Shown in pieces: positions 10,652 to 21,725 of a stretch of 64,000 bases of DNA. A program made the translations under genes and the position numbers. This stretch comes from Actinernus sp. WN-2022 (Eukaryota; Cnidaria; Anthozoa; Actiniaria; Actinernidae), in NCBI GenBank assembly GCA_030867875.1, contig JAOWCC010001589.1, positions 71,881,537 to 71,945,536 of the forward strand. Reading direction: 5' to 3'. The notes below the pieces were generated by a model, which worked only from the letters and a program-made list of their open reading frames with translations, did no database searches and was not told where the DNA came from. Positions within the stretch are counted from its first letter, which is position 1, and each line of letters opens with the position of its first letter.

Positions 10652-11884
10652 TTAATTACTTTTTGGTATGCATAAGTTTATAAATTTTACCAGGTTTTGT
10701 TTCGTTAAATACAGATTGCACCTTTTCCTCATTAAATCCGTGACTCTTAAATAGAAGTTGATTTGCTTCCTTTGATTATAAATTGAGGAATGACTGCTAG
10801 AATGTGGTGCTTTGTATGTTCGCATCACTGGGGTCCACTCTGAAAGGGGAGGACAGTCACATGTTCCAGATTCCCAAACTTCTACATTTCTTGGAATATG
10901 AATACTTTTTAACCACTCACTGTATGTACCTTTGTTCTTTCCATACTTTAAGAACACAGAATGCGTCAAACCATCTACTTTTATGTTACTGGTAGACTGT
11001 GATATGACAGTGGATGGTAATCGAATGGTGGCAGGTGGTAGCGTTGGGTCGTGAACGGTGCCAGGTGGTAGCGTTGGTTGTTGAACGGTGCCAGGTGATA
11101 GCATTGGATGTTGAACGGTGGCAGGTGGTAGCATTTGGTGTTGAACGGTGCCAGGTGGTAGCATTCGGTGTTGAACGGTGGCAGGTGGTAGCGTTGGGTG
11201 TTGAACTGTGGCAGGTGGTAGCGTTGGGTGTTGAACGGTGGCAGGTGGTAGCATTGGGTGTTGAACTGTGCGAGGTGGTAGCGTTGGGTGTTGAATGGTG
11301 GCAGGTGGTAGCATTGGGTGTTGAACGGTGCCAGGTGGTAGCGTTGGGTGTTGAACGGTGCCAGGTGGTAGCGTTGGATGTTGAACGGTGGCAGGTGGTA
11401 GCATTCGGTGTTGAACGGTGGCAGGTGGTAGCGTTGGGTGTTGAACGGTGCCAGGTGGTAGCGTTGAGTGTTGAATGGTGGAAGGTGGTAGTGTTGGGTG
11501 TGTTGTGGAAGTGGATGCAGATGGAAGAGAAGGCTGACACATGGAAACAAAAATGGAGGACCAGTAAGCCACCTGGCGGGCTGCATGTTGTGCTGATTGT
11601 TGACTTGCATGTTCAGGTAAAGTGTGAAATTGGGGTTCATAGTTGTTAAGGCGGGCAGATATATTTTTCAGTGCTGTCAGAACTTCAACATGATCAGATG
11701 ATGATGAAAGGGTCGGTATAACTGGGGGAATAAATTGAGCTGCCACATGCTCTGGGGACATCATATTGACCAGCTTTTCTGAAATGTCAATCACCTCACT
11801 TACAGATGGATGTGCAATTTGTAACACTTGAGCTACATCATCTGTGATGGAAATCCCATCAAGGACCTTAATTAGCTCTGTGTT
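10652..11884 (-). CDS. Terminal exon of an unrecognised protein with sixteen 10-residue repeats
   Basis: On the minus strand a splice acceptor (tatttttcag) precedes 11884, and the frame runs 410 codons to a stop at 10652. No known family was recognised. The first part (about 110 residues) contains IAHPSVSEVIDIS and LTALKNISARLN. A block of sixteen decapeptides of the form TLPPxTVQHP, proline- and threonine-rich, follows. The last 110 residues include WESGTCDCPPLSEWTP and a basic end. An upstream exon at 16643-16702 joins in the same phase. The repeat keeps its 10-residue period without any frameshift, which argues for coding selection, but the exon could belong to a mobile element. A TTAA MITE abuts its 3' end. 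Confidence 0.5.
   Translation of the reverse strand, partial: NTELIKVLDGISITDDVAQVLQIAHPSVSEVIDISEKLVNMMSPEHVAAQFIPPVIPTLSSSSDHVEVLTALKNISARLNNYEPQFHTLPEHASQQSAQHAARQVAYWSSIFVSMCQPSLPSASTSTTHPTLPPSTIQHSTLPPGTVQHPTLPPATVQHRMLPPATVQHPTLPPGTVQHPTLPPGTVQHPMLPPATIQHPTLPPRTVQHPMLPPATVQHPTLPPATVQHPTLPPATVQHRMLPPGTVQHQMLPPATVQHPMLSPGTVQQPTLPPGTVHDPTLPPATIRLPSTVISQSTSNIKVDGLTHSVFLKYGKNKGTYSEWLKSIHIPRNVEVWESGTCDCPPLSEWTPVMRTYKAPHSSSHSSIYNQRKQINFYLRVTDLMRKRCNLYLTKQNLVKFINLCIPKSN
11000..11500. repeat. 30-bp minisatellite, about 16 units
   Basis: The plus-strand unit 'ggtagcgttgggtgttgaac' plus 'ggtgccaggt' repeats every 30 bp without length change. Because 30 is divisible by three and the unit lacks stops in several frames, long open frames appear in four reading frames here. 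Only the minus-strand frame that continues into non-repetitive flanks is annotated. Confidence 0.85.
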
Positions 11885-11889
11885 CTGAA

Positions 11890-12593
11890 AAATAAAAATA
11901 ATTAATTAAGTCTCAGCATAAAAGAAAGTGACTTGCTCGGTCACAGTCTGCCACAAGCAGTAAGGTGAATAACAAGTGGAATAACAAGTGATATAAGAAA
12001 CAAGCTTGCTGCCAAAACAGGGAGACTATCTTTCAACCCTTCTAGTAGAGTACTGGTACCCTATCTCTTATGTTGTAATCGAAGTTGCAGGGAATGAATA
12101 TCATTTGTAAATGGAGAAAGCCTGTGGAGTGCTAAATACATTGGGTTGTTACTGCCTTCTGTCTCTTACTTAGATAGCAGTCTGTATCACAATAATAACC
12201 TTGTGAAATGCAAATTGAATATATTCATATAGAATTTGCGATATATAGATGAATACCATTTTTAGATCATCCCACACCGATTGAGCTACAATAGTCAAAG
12301 TGGGGTTCAATTATTAATGCTGTATTAATTTTCATTGCAATATTCTCGCATATAAATGATCTTATTTGTTTGAGAGAGCCAATATACCAGAGGATAATTT
12401 CTTTGATGCTTCATTAATGTTTTTTTTTTTTCAAAATAACTTTTCATCTATGAACTGACCTAAAGATTTGGTATAATGTAACTTTTTATACTTCTTTGCT
12501 CTCTATGTCAATATGTATGATTACTATTGGCTCTCGTCTTTAGCCTTTGACAAGAGCCAATAATCATTTAACTCATTTGCCTTGAGCCAGCAA
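11890..12593. other. Putative intron, no other feature seen
   Basis: The region follows the acceptor of the repeat-bearing exon and would be intronic to that minus-strand gene. It is AT-rich with no open frame or strong repeat. Confidence 0.35.
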
Positions 12594-12780
12594 TTAAAGG
12601 GACTGTGTCATGGTGAGAGACCATTACATCAGACACGGTCATTATAAGTGATTCTCATGACTCATACAAACTGACAAACCTCACGCACATGTGGGATGGT
12701 AAAAATTAAAGCAAATATTCAAAAATGACTTACAATAAACAGTGTAAATATACAGTCTTCAAGTAAAATACTTCATAAAA
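12594..12780. mobile_element. Partial copy of a TTAA MITE family
   Basis: The copy starts with TTAA at 12594 followed by 'aagggactgtgtcatgg'. It shares its terminus with copies at 18998-20504 and 51575-51877 ('ggctatgtcatggtactg', inverted 'gtgacacagccccttt'). The second end is not recognisable, so it is truncated. Confidence 0.55.
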
Positions 12781-12841
12781 AGCATTGAATGAAGGGAGTG
12801 TAACTGTTTGTAATCAATTAACAGCCAACAATCATATTACA

Positions 12842-13595
12842 GGATATATAAAGGGATTCATATAAAGTACGTATAAATAAATATTACTATTCAGATGTGT
12901 ATAAACTAAATTCCAGTTCCTAGAACATAAATTATATATGCATGTGTATAAAGTACAGCCCATGCAGTTCCTTCGATTCAGATCATTCACATTGTGTTTC
13001 CAGAGTATTTTTCAAGTGAGAACAAGGTTGGCTGCAGAATATTGAGCGCCATTGTTAGTTCCAGAATAATTTATGGTCAATGTTGGTAGCTGGGTCCTGG
13101 CTTTGATCGCTTTGATCAGCCTTGTTTCTGGTCCGTTAGAAATTCAGTGTAGATTAATTGAACACAGCAATAAAGTCAGTACTTTAAATTTCCCTCACCG
13201 TGTACTGTTTTGATATTCAAGTTCCTTGGCATATCAAAGTGTCGGTATAGATTAACTCTCTGCCTGAATGTAGTGTTAATTTGAATCCGTTAATTTGTAT
13301 AACCAAGATGTACACAGTGTCGCAACTCACACAAGATACAGCGATTACGGGTATCTAGAAAACTCAGACCTTGATTTCTCTTCAGCCAGGTCATCTTACT
13401 GTTTGTAGTTTCGGTATCTGCATGTACAGCGAAAAACAGAATCCAGCACAGCGAGCAAGCCAACAGAATTCACTCGGTTGTTTACAAATTATGGCGAGTT
13501 GATTTGCCTTAGTTCTCTGTTCAACTTCTCTGGTGTCGTCACCAAGCCGAGTTTGACTTAAACCACCACGATGCACACATGTGTAGTATTTAAAA
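12842..13595. repeat. Dispersed direct repeat of about 700 bp, copy 1
   Basis: This stretch is closely similar, in the same orientation, to 35393-36060, with many shared blocks such as 'ggttggctgcagaatattga' and 'ttatggtcaatgttggtagc'. The copies differ by scattered substitutions and indels of up to about 100 bp. Neither copy has a convincing reading frame. Copy 1 lies just upstream of the Ulp1-type transposon gene and may be its 5' region. Confidence 0.7.
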
Positions 13596-13817
13596 AGCTT
13601 CTTTACAACTCACACTGAAATATTCATATCCATGTATTTCTCTTCAGCCTTCAGGTATGATTTATAGCATCTTGACCATTTGCAGTTTTGGTATCGGCAG
13701 AGGGCTATTCCACGTTGTGGACATTACATTCAGAGACAAAAATAAACCTTTTTAATTTCTTCTAAAATCTATGCAAATGTAACCTAGATGTTCAAACTTA
13801 TATTTTGAACACTTTAG

Positions 13818-15664
13818 GTGCCCTCCTGCAATTTTGTGGTAAATGCACAAAGTGTCCCAGCTGGCTTCAAAATTTCACAGAGGGCACATTTCTGGAAGAC
13901 TCTCCTGTCACTTGGTATGAGTGGGAGCGTATTGATGTGTTGGTGCCAGCAAAAAGCAAGAAAGTCCACAAAAAGATGACAAAGAAAATGAAGAAGATAT
14001 GCAAAGAGGGTACTATTAGTGATGTTTTGGCATCACTCGAAACAAAACTTCCCTTCTTCTTACGACATGTGTTCATCAAAAGAAAACAGTCCAGCTACTT
14101 TGAAGAAGTTCTTGCTAATCTTAATGAGGGGGAATGTGCAGTACAAGTTGATTTCGCTGAAAATTACAGCTGTGCATATCAAGACGAAATCCAAACAGCT
14201 CACTGGAGTCAAGCCCAAGTGACATTGTTTACAGTGGCTGTTTGGACAAAAGCAAAGGGAGACAGTGATAAAGTATGTGAATCATACGTCATTGTATCTG
14301 ATGACACAGAACATGACAAGAAATCTGTGGCAGCATTCCTGTGGCACATAATCAATGAATGTGTCAAGAAGACTCTGAATGTGTCAAGAAGACTCTGAAT
14401 CATGCTACACTGGTGACATCACCGATTATGATAATGATAAAGAAGAGGATGATGACAAAGATGATGATTATGATCACAAACGGGATCTTGATATAGAGGA
14501 GGAAGGAGAGAGTGGTTCAAGAGATGGATGCAAATTAGAAACAGAGGAAAGCATTAATGACAGTGCAGAGGATGTACATGTAGTCTTTGAGAAAGAGGTA
14601 TCAACAAAGAATGACAACAGCAATAAAATAATTCCAAGCCCTTGTTGCAGTATAAAGCTGGGTATTCCAGATGAGCTACTCTCCTTATTCAAGCAATCAT
14701 CTGTACCATATTCCCTTCCTCAATACATAACCAACCAAGTTGAAGCAGTATTAAGCGGCCTGATAGCTTTCGAAGGAGGTCATCTTATAGGGCCTGATGA
14801 CCTGAAGAGTTTGGTAAACAGTGCTGCTGTTAAATCACGAGACAAGTGGCTGACAAATTTTGTTGTTGATGACTACATGAAATTGATTCAGTCTACCAGT
14901 CACGAGAACAATGTTGAAGTGAAAACTGTTCCATGGGAGATCTTTGAAAAGAGCAAAAGCTGTCAAATTGCCAAGCATCTCCAGAAAGATAAAGAGTCAC
15001 CATTCTCTTGTGATCTAATTCTTATACCATGCAACCATCCACACATTGAGCACTGGTTCCTCCTCGCTGTCCTCCCAAAGAAGAAATTAGCTGTTGTTTT
15101 AGATAGCAGCACTGGTGACTTTGTGAAGCCTTTAGCACAAGAGGTACTAAACAAAATGGGCTCTGTGTTGAAAGAGTTGGATGTTAAGTGCAACTTACAA
15201 GAGTGGAGTTTCATCTGCAATTCCAAAGATGACATACCACAGCAGAGCAATGATTATGATTGTGGTATCTACACCTGTCTTTATGCCAGGTGTCTGGCAG
15301 GGCTAGGGCCAATGGTTCAAGAAGCTTGTTTTCCCCAATTAAGACAAGGCATGCTGTATAGTCTACACAGGAGAAATTTGCATGAGATTCCTCAGCCTGA
15401 GATAATAGTGGAGAAATACTATGCTGTTGATTATCTGAGCAACTTCATTATATTGGTAGGGCACTCAGCATTGAAAACCAGATGGTAAAGTTCAAGTACC
15501 TGTACCGAGTAGGTGCTGATCGATTTGATTGGCCAAGAAGAGCTGACATCGATGAAGTGCACATTTCCTGTGTTTTCTTTGGTCCAGTTACTCTTCGAAG
15601 TACAGGTCCTTTTGTTGTTCCAATGCAGCAAGACATTGAGAAAATCTTCAGAGCAATACAATAA
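13818..15664 (+). pseudogene. Broken DNA-transposon gene with a Ulp1-like cysteine protease
   Basis: A splice acceptor (actttag) precedes 13818. The first frame, to 14398, contains CGKCTKCPSW, then VDFAENYSC and a hydrophobic stretch, resembling the first half of a transposase catalytic core (inference). A second frame, 14379-15488, is acidic at first and then matches the Ulp1/C48 protease fold: His225 in EHW, Asp242 in VVLDSS, Gln288/289 in PQQ and Cys295 in DYDCGIYTC, so the full catalytic set is present. A third frame carries the expected C-terminus (GRALSIENQMVKF to stop at 15664) after a frameshift near 15450. The two other defects are a 20-bp tandem duplication at 14359-14398 and an apparent loss of the second half of the transposase core. 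KDZ/Zisupton-type elements combine a transposase with a C48 protease, but assignment is tentative. Confidence 0.65.
14359..14398 (+). repeat. 20-bp tandem duplication causing a frameshift
   Basis: The 20-bp unit gtgtcaagaagactctgaat occurs twice in direct succession. Since 20 is not a multiple of three, the frame shifts and the upstream frame stops at 14398. Removing one copy still does not join the upstream and downstream frames, so a further deletion must lie at this junction. Confidence 0.85.
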
Positions 15665-15669
15665 TACAA

Positions 15670-16642
15670 GTTGTCCCTGACATACAGGGTGTACTTGTTT
15701 CTGTAAACTATATCTTGCTTTAAACATTACATGATGTACATGTATACTCTAGAGGAAAAAAACTGAAATTCCCATTGAATATTGGTTCGGACAATTGCAA
15801 ATATGAGACTATATTATGAGGATGTAATGGATGTTAATATATTTGTTGGCTTAGTAAATATGAATCATTATCCTTCCACAATTTCCAGGATTTTAAGGCT
15901 TTTTTTTTTTTTAAGATTTTGCATATCAAAATATTTAGAGCATTATTATTCTTTCTACTTGGATGTATCCGCTCGCATCGTGTACGTACCAGTTTCCCGG
16001 CCGTAGTTGTAGTTAATGTAGTTAATTATATGGAAATTGCAAACTGAAGTAGAATAAATTAGGGAATTAGTAGGTATCTAGAAAATCATAATTATTTTTG
16101 TTCTTGAAGGCCTTTTTAGTCAGTGATTTTGTTTCCATGGAATTTGATACTGAAGTTGCCATAATTGGTACAAACGTTTGGTATATATACATGTACTGTA
16201 ATAAGAAGATTTGGAGGCTGCTATATAGTATTAATTATAGGAGTGGATTGAAGTAAGAGGAGAAAACAGGTCTGAGAATACAGTAGGCAAATTACAAGAA
16301 TAGAACTGTAACATAAGTAATAATTATAAATTATATATAATTATAAATAAAAAATACCCTGTTGCTTAATACACTATCAATGTGACAGACAATTTATTAT
16401 TGGTGGCCTCAAGTAAGGCTGTAAGGGACTGCTATGGTGTGACCCGAGATCCGATAGCCAATTTGTAAATAAAGCTGTTTTTGTTAAGATACATACAATG
16501 TACATGAACGTGTAAAACTGGTCGTAAATTATCTTTACGACGATTTTAACAACTACAGGTATAACAGAATGTGAATGCTTAGCTATCTTTCAAGACATTG
16601 ATATGTTCACGTAATACTAGTTAACAATAAACTACTGTTTAC
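15670..16642. other. Non-coding stretch downstream of the Ulp1-type gene
   Basis: No gene is supported. Near 15970-16010 'gcatcgtgtacgtaccagtt' is similar to sequence near 36214, a second link between this locus and the region of repeat copy 2, and could mark the end of a shared element. Confidence 0.35.
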
Positions 16643-16702
16643 CTCTTCTTCATTTTCACTGCTTGTGTATTCCTCTAATTCTCCAGAGTCTGTATCTGAG
16701 CT
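16643..16702 (-). CDS. Small acidic internal exon of the unrecognised minus-strand gene
   Basis: The exon is 60 bp, with an acceptor (ttctatgcag) before 16702 and a donor (gtaaac) after 16643. It encodes SSDTDSGELEEYTSSENEEE in phase 0 and joins in frame to the repeat-bearing exon at 11884. Good splice sites, exact phase and acidic composition support it, although an exon this short could arise by chance. The Ulp1-type transposon gene lies on the other strand in the intron between the two exons. Confidence 0.5.
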
Positions 16703-17049
16703 CTGCATAGAAATAACAAAACAATCATTTAATATTCCTACACAGATGTACTATTATAATACTCTATTCCCGGGGGAGTACTTACATGAAAAATGGGTAT
16801 GTATGTGAGGACAAGAGGCTCAAACCCTGACCCTGTTTGACCCAATCCGAGCTCCAAAACCCTGATTGCCCCCTTTTTTATATACCCCGGCCGGTATACA
16901 GAGTACGTTTACATTTTACCAAGGATATACAACTCAAGAGCTGTTTGACCACGTGTATGTGGAGCTTTGCCTTGTCGAGGAGTTCGGTCCACCATCACTT
17001 CAAGTATTGTAATGCTTATGGATTACCTTAGACGTATTAGAGGAAAGTA

Positions 17050-17380
17050 GTACCATGTGAAACACAGCTTGATCAACATGGCGGAGTTCATTCCGGGAGT
17101 TCATTAGTCTACGTGGCTCTGATATAAGCAACGCAAGGCAAATCGATATTCAACCTTTAGAAAATGGAGTGAGCTTCGAGGTTACCGGCATCGCAAGTGC
17201 CAGTCCGGAAGGTGGAGTCCGATTAGAGAATACCGAGAGCATTCGAGGGGCTGGGCGATATCCAGTAGATGACGAGGACTCTGAACGCTCTGAAAGCAGT
17301 TCAAAAGAGTCCTCTAAGTGAACCCACAGACTTAGACGAGGTAGAAGAGGACCTACCTAATCCGACTAAAAAGATATAAC
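17050..17380 (+). pseudogene. Degenerate N-terminal fragment of an acidic protein
   Basis: Frames starting near an ATG at 17079 give MAEF, then (after a short duplication of 'gagttcatt') ISLRGSDISNARQIDIQPLE, SFEVTGIASASP and DDEDSERSESSSKESS before a stop. After a further frame change EPTDLDEVEEDLPNPTKK follows. The text is clearly protein-like but broken at least twice. The family was not recognised. It may be a captured or transposon-encoded acidic N-terminus. Confidence 0.4.
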
Positions 17381-17399
17381 TTTAGTTTCAACTGGTAAA

Positions 17400-18010
17400 T
17401 GTCCCGTGTGTGGTCAATACTGAAAAGCATTTCCGTGCGCATTTCCCGAGAGGTGGGGGTTAAGATAAGATAATATAATATAATATAAGATAAGATAAGA
17501 TAACTTTATTTATACACAGTAGGTCCTTCAGGAGTCATAAAAATACAAATTATGGAAATGGCTATATACTACTACTACTACTATAATATGATAAAAACTA
17601 AAAATAAATAAAATTTCCCTGCTTTACAAGGACGCCGTGTCTTTAAGTGCTCACCCCGAGAAATCATGGCAGCGTATTTGAGATTTAAAAGTTGTCAGTG
17701 ATGACGTCTGTCTAAGGTCTGATGGCAAGCTATTCCACAGTACCGCCCCACTGTAACTGAAACTCCTTTTATAAAAGTCGGTGCGGGGGAGCGGCACTGC
17801 CAGCTTGCCATCTGTGTTTCTCAAGTTATATGATGCAACATCAGTCCGATTGATAAACCTGGAGGTCAAATATTCAGGAGCTTCATTATGTAACACTTTG
17901 TACATTAAAATCGATTTACTGACCTTTCGTTGTCGGTCTTGTTTATTCCAGTTAAGTAACTGAAAGAGGTTATCGGCGTTAGCGTCATAGCTTGAAAATG
18001 TTATTAATGT
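17400..18010 (-). pseudogene. LINE 3' fragment (C-terminal domain of RT protein) with (GATAA)n tail
   Basis: The minus-strand frame reads YDANADNLFQLLNW, RQRKVSKSILMYKVLH, LRNTDGKLAVPLPRT, FSYSGAVLWNSLP and a short end, the typical C-terminal region of CR1/L2-like LINE proteins. It is followed (in element sense) by non-coding sequence and a tail of GATAA/ATATA repeats at 17463-17510, consistent with the 3' end of a 5'-truncated insertion. Confidence 0.75.
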
Positions 18011-18997
18011 GGAAAGGACAGACTGCAGGTTTCATTCAATGATAATAATACTTATAACAACAACGACAATAATAAATTTTAAAAATTGCCAAAATAAACA
18101 TACAGGGCCCAAAAAGTGCAACGAAGCAAGACACCCAGCATTCTCACGTAAAGTACCAATCTACATACAACAAATAACTAAAAGCACCTGAAAACTTAAT
18201 CAGTTGGATCGATTGCCTGTAATTGTTCAATGAGGTCTCAAGTTGCATGTGTTGAATGCTATTTTTCTATATTTGTATTGTAATCAATGTTAACTTTGTT
18301 AAATATTAAGTACTGTAATTGCAGTCTCCACTATTGTTGTAATTAATGACGACATAATCTCCCTTGATGAGCTTTGCTTTTGAGAAAATGTCAAGAAAAA
18401 AAGGTTTAAATAAAAAAACATCACTCAATGGGACTGCACATAGGTGGCCATGCCTACTTAATAGAGGTGTAGGTTTAGCCAGGTCATGACTTTGACCACT
18501 CTTTAACAGCTGTTCACATGCCATTAAAAAAACTCAAAATTCAGTGCTACATTATGCTAATGTATTTCTTTATGCTATTTTAAAACAGAGAGAGCTTGGA
18601 AATCCTAGTTTAATTTCCAACACATTTAATCAGGAAAACTCTGACAAGTGTCATGCAGGAAAACCAGAGAACAGGAGAAAAACTCTCAGAGCAAGGGAGA
18701 GACACTAAACAATCTGAACTGACACATATTAAGCCAAAATGTAAAATAAGCACATGCACAAAAAGACCTTATTACTGATATTTAGTATTTAAATGTTTAT
18801 TATTGCAACATATGACATTGCTAGTACAAATTTGCTAACATAACTGCTCTCACCTGGAAATAAACTACATTAATAAAAAAATATAAAAGACCAAAACTAA
18901 TTGCTAAGAGATGACTGTTAAAAAGGCCACATGCAAATGATAATTATATAGTAGGATTATGGTTTCTTAATTCAAAACATACAGTACCTATATTAAT
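18010..18997. other. Non-coding stretch, no supported gene
   Basis: One minus-strand frame (18524-18306) has no recognisable motif and no splice support. Nothing else is evident. Confidence 0.35.
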
Positions 18998-19057
18998 TTA
19001 AAGAGGCTATGTCATGGTACTGCACAATGTATAAGTCATCACTCTGTTGGTGGCTGT

Positions 19058-19375
19058 TACAGTGCGACTACTGAAAGCGGGGCCACTTAGACAATGAGAA
19101 CCAATCACATTGTAGAACGAAAACAAAGCATATTCAGATTTCCGCCAAGTCAAGTAGCATTGTTCTTTGCTAGCTGTTTGTTGTACTAGTTAGTTAACCG
19201 GAATGGTGTTCGGTCATTTGGTTGTTTAGTTTTTGGGTTTTAACATACATGTATCCTAAACAATATAACACTGTTGATTGGCTAAAGTCACCAAAGTTGT
19301 AATGCTTTATTTTCGTTCTGCAATGTGATTGGTTCTCGTTGTCTAAGTGGCCCCACTTTCAGTAGTAGCACTGTA
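19058..19375. mobile_element. Foldback MITE with ends ttacagtgc
   Basis: Inverted arms of about 65 bp share 'ggggccacttagacaatgag' and 'aaccaatcacatt'. The termini read ttacagtgc and gcactgtaa. Related but more diverged termini occur near 36890 and 58165. It has no coding capacity. Confidence 0.7.
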
Positions 19376-19802
19376 ATTGGATTCCAACTTTAATCAATAC
19401 CAATGTGTTCTGGCTTTTGGTATGTTACAAGTTTTATATTAGCTACAATTAGCTGTGCATTGAACATTACATAACAATTGCAATAATATTATCTAGTTAA
19501 ATATGCTAAAAAATATATTTTTGTTTGGGATGTACATTAGCATGAGCTCATGAAACAAACAAGTACATGTACAATGCACTACTGAAATAATGTACAGAAT
19601 AAATGGTCTCAATGAGCTCTAGCCCAAGGTTGGATAAACCTGAGTTTTGTTGCTATAATTTAGCATCAGCCTCTTCTCAGTAGCTTAATTTATTTCAACA
19701 CAATGTCTCTATGCACCCCATTATGTTTTAAAACATCCATTTTTATTCGAAAAGTTATTTATCTGCATAAAATTTGAACTTAGCCCTTTGTTGTATATAT
19801 AT

Positions 19803-19940
19803 AAAACAACAAACTGGAATTAAACAAGCTGAAACTTTTCTTTGTCAATATTTCGACTTTTAATTTAAAAAAGACTTTTGAATAAAGTTGAAATATCGCA
19901 AAGAAAAGTTTTAGCTTGTTTAATTCCTGTTTATTGTTTC
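19803..19940. repeat. Foldback with arms of about 58 bp
   Basis: Sequence 19803-19860, containing 'ggaattaaacaagct' and 'aaacttttctttg', is repeated in inverted orientation at 19883-19940 with a few mismatches. A short A/T loop separates the arms. Confidence 0.7.
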
Positions 19941-20172
19941 ATGCCAAATCCTATGGATTATATGATGAGTTAAAGGATGTCATATCAATATATATGTATA
20001 TATATACAGTTGTATATATATATATGTATACATAATTCAACACAAATGACAGTTAAACGATTTAAAACATAAATAACCTGTATTTTTTACTGTGCTGAAG
20101 ATTTATATACATGCAGTATCTATATATCTATCTATATCTATCTATATCTATCTATATATATATATATATATA

Positions 20173-20330
20173 TACAGTCGCTGCCAAAAAGGTTGTCCAG
20201 CAGAACATAATATAATACTTTAATATCCATTGTTTTGGCCTATTGTCTTGGTCTAGACAATAGCCCAAAACAATGGATATTATAGTATTATATTATGTTC
20301 TGCTGGACAACCTTTTTGGCATTGACTGTA
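20173..20330. mobile_element. Mariner-type MITE in a TA site
   Basis: The element 20175-20328 begins cagtcgctgccaaaaaggtt and ends with its near-perfect inverse. TA flanks both sides. The arms are about 70 bp with a short centre ('ggtctagac'). TA target and CAGT-type ends suit the Tc1/mariner superfamily. Confidence 0.75.
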
Positions 20331-21534
20331 TATAATTTATATATATATATATACACACATGCACACAATTTGTTAGCCATTTTGCATATTTGCTTTGATT
20401 TTAAACATACCACATGGGTGAGAGGTTTGTCAGTTCATGTCGAAATCAAATATAACAGACAGCAAATATAACGTCTCTCACAGTCTGTTACACAGCCCCC
20501 TTAATGCAGCTCATTAAAAAAACAGCAGAATTATTATTTTTATACTGATATGTGTATGCACCATGTGCATCTCATAAGGCCAGTTTCAGTCCCAGTTTAT
20601 AGCAATTAAGGCTGCAGTGAGTTTTGTATGACAATGAACTTAAAGACCCTCTGTCCAAGCCTGTGGTGCTTTGCACATGCAAATATTTTTGTAGGCTAGG
20701 AAAATTAGAAAGATCAGTCTTGTTATTGTGTGACTCTTGAATCTTTCGAAAGCCATCTCTAGTTTGGGCCATTGCATAATTATGTCTAGAGTAGTAACAT
20801 AATTATATATATACAGTATATGTTTAACTGACATTCTTTTGCCTTAATTTTTGTAATATAGTTTATACCTTTCAAAATGAAATTTTCGTCAAATATATAT
20901 TTGAATACCAGTCTAGAATGGCAAGTAGAGGAATGCTGAAGAAGGCAAAGCAACTCGACAAATAATTCTTCAGCACTCCACTCAAAATATATCATTCACA
21001 AGGAAAGTAGAGATCTGCAAATACAGCCAAACAATGCTGGAGATATGAAAACAAGCTACCAAGAGTATTTGTTTGTTTGTAGATTGTCAAAAGTTGCACT
21101 CGTAAACCGAATTCCAAATATAATGGGCTTCCTGCCAAGTACTGTTCAAATCATATTCGAAGCATGCAGGAAAAATTCATGGGCACGATTGGGTTTTTAA
21201 TCTGGTAGAAATTATGAAATTTGTTACCCAATGCATATACATGTGTACTTCGTTTATGAAACTGATAACCAATCGAGAGCATTTTAGTTTTGACTAAAAG
21301 CTAGCCTTTTATTTATGTGGCCGTTGGTAAACAAGCTAAACAAAACATTGGTGCAAAGCACCATGGGCTTGGAAAAAGGGTCTTCAAAGTTAAAATATTG
21401 TGTGAATTAATATTATTATTTGAACACCTGAATGTATACATGTACAATGTAAAACAATAGCAATTTTCTCAGGCATGATCCTACACAAAAAATCTAAAGA
21501 AAAAAAAGGTAGGCAATGAACTAATATCACTTAC

Positions 21535-21720
21535 ATTCCAATCAGTGAAACATCTGTCAAAGAGGTTTACTACAGCTTCTCCAGATCAGGAAGCCTCTCC
21601 CTTTTTGTGGCACCTAAACCAGGCATTCCAAAACATTGGAATGTGTGTCCCCTTGAATGCTTCTGGTGATACATGATAATAATATCCCATTTGTGATGTA
21701 AATGGAGCACATGCAGTTTC
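21535..21720 (-). pseudogene. Internal exon of the unrecognised minus-strand gene, with an in-frame stop
   Basis: Acceptor tttttttccttag precedes 21720 and donor gtaagtgat follows 21535. The 186-bp exon is exactly 62 codons in phase 0. It reads ETACAPFTSQMGYYYHVSPE, then FWNAWFRCHKKGEAS, a TGA stop, and SGEAVVNLFDRCFTDW. The sequence either side of the stop reads smoothly in one frame, so a single nonsense change is likelier than a true gene end. The family is unknown. Phase fits the downstream exon at 16643-16702. Confidence 0.5.
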
Positions 21721-21725
21721 CTAAG

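Larger units (their letters stand above)
18998..20504. mobile_element. TTAA element with other elements nested inside
   Basis: TTAA at 18998-19001 is followed by 'agaggctatgtcatggtact' and TTAA at 20501-20504 is preceded by 'tgttacacagccccc'. These are the two ends of the family seen complete at 51575-51877 (about 300 bp). Here the interior is about 1.5 kb because at least two other foldback elements (19058-19375, 20173-20330) have inserted between the ends. This reading is inference from end matching. Confidence 0.55.

Noticed and set aside
10981..11649. Long open frames in other frames over the 30-bp repeat, including one on the plus strand
   Set aside because: They are open because of the repeat unit and lose protein-like character outside it; only one minus-strand frame continues into splice-supported flanks.
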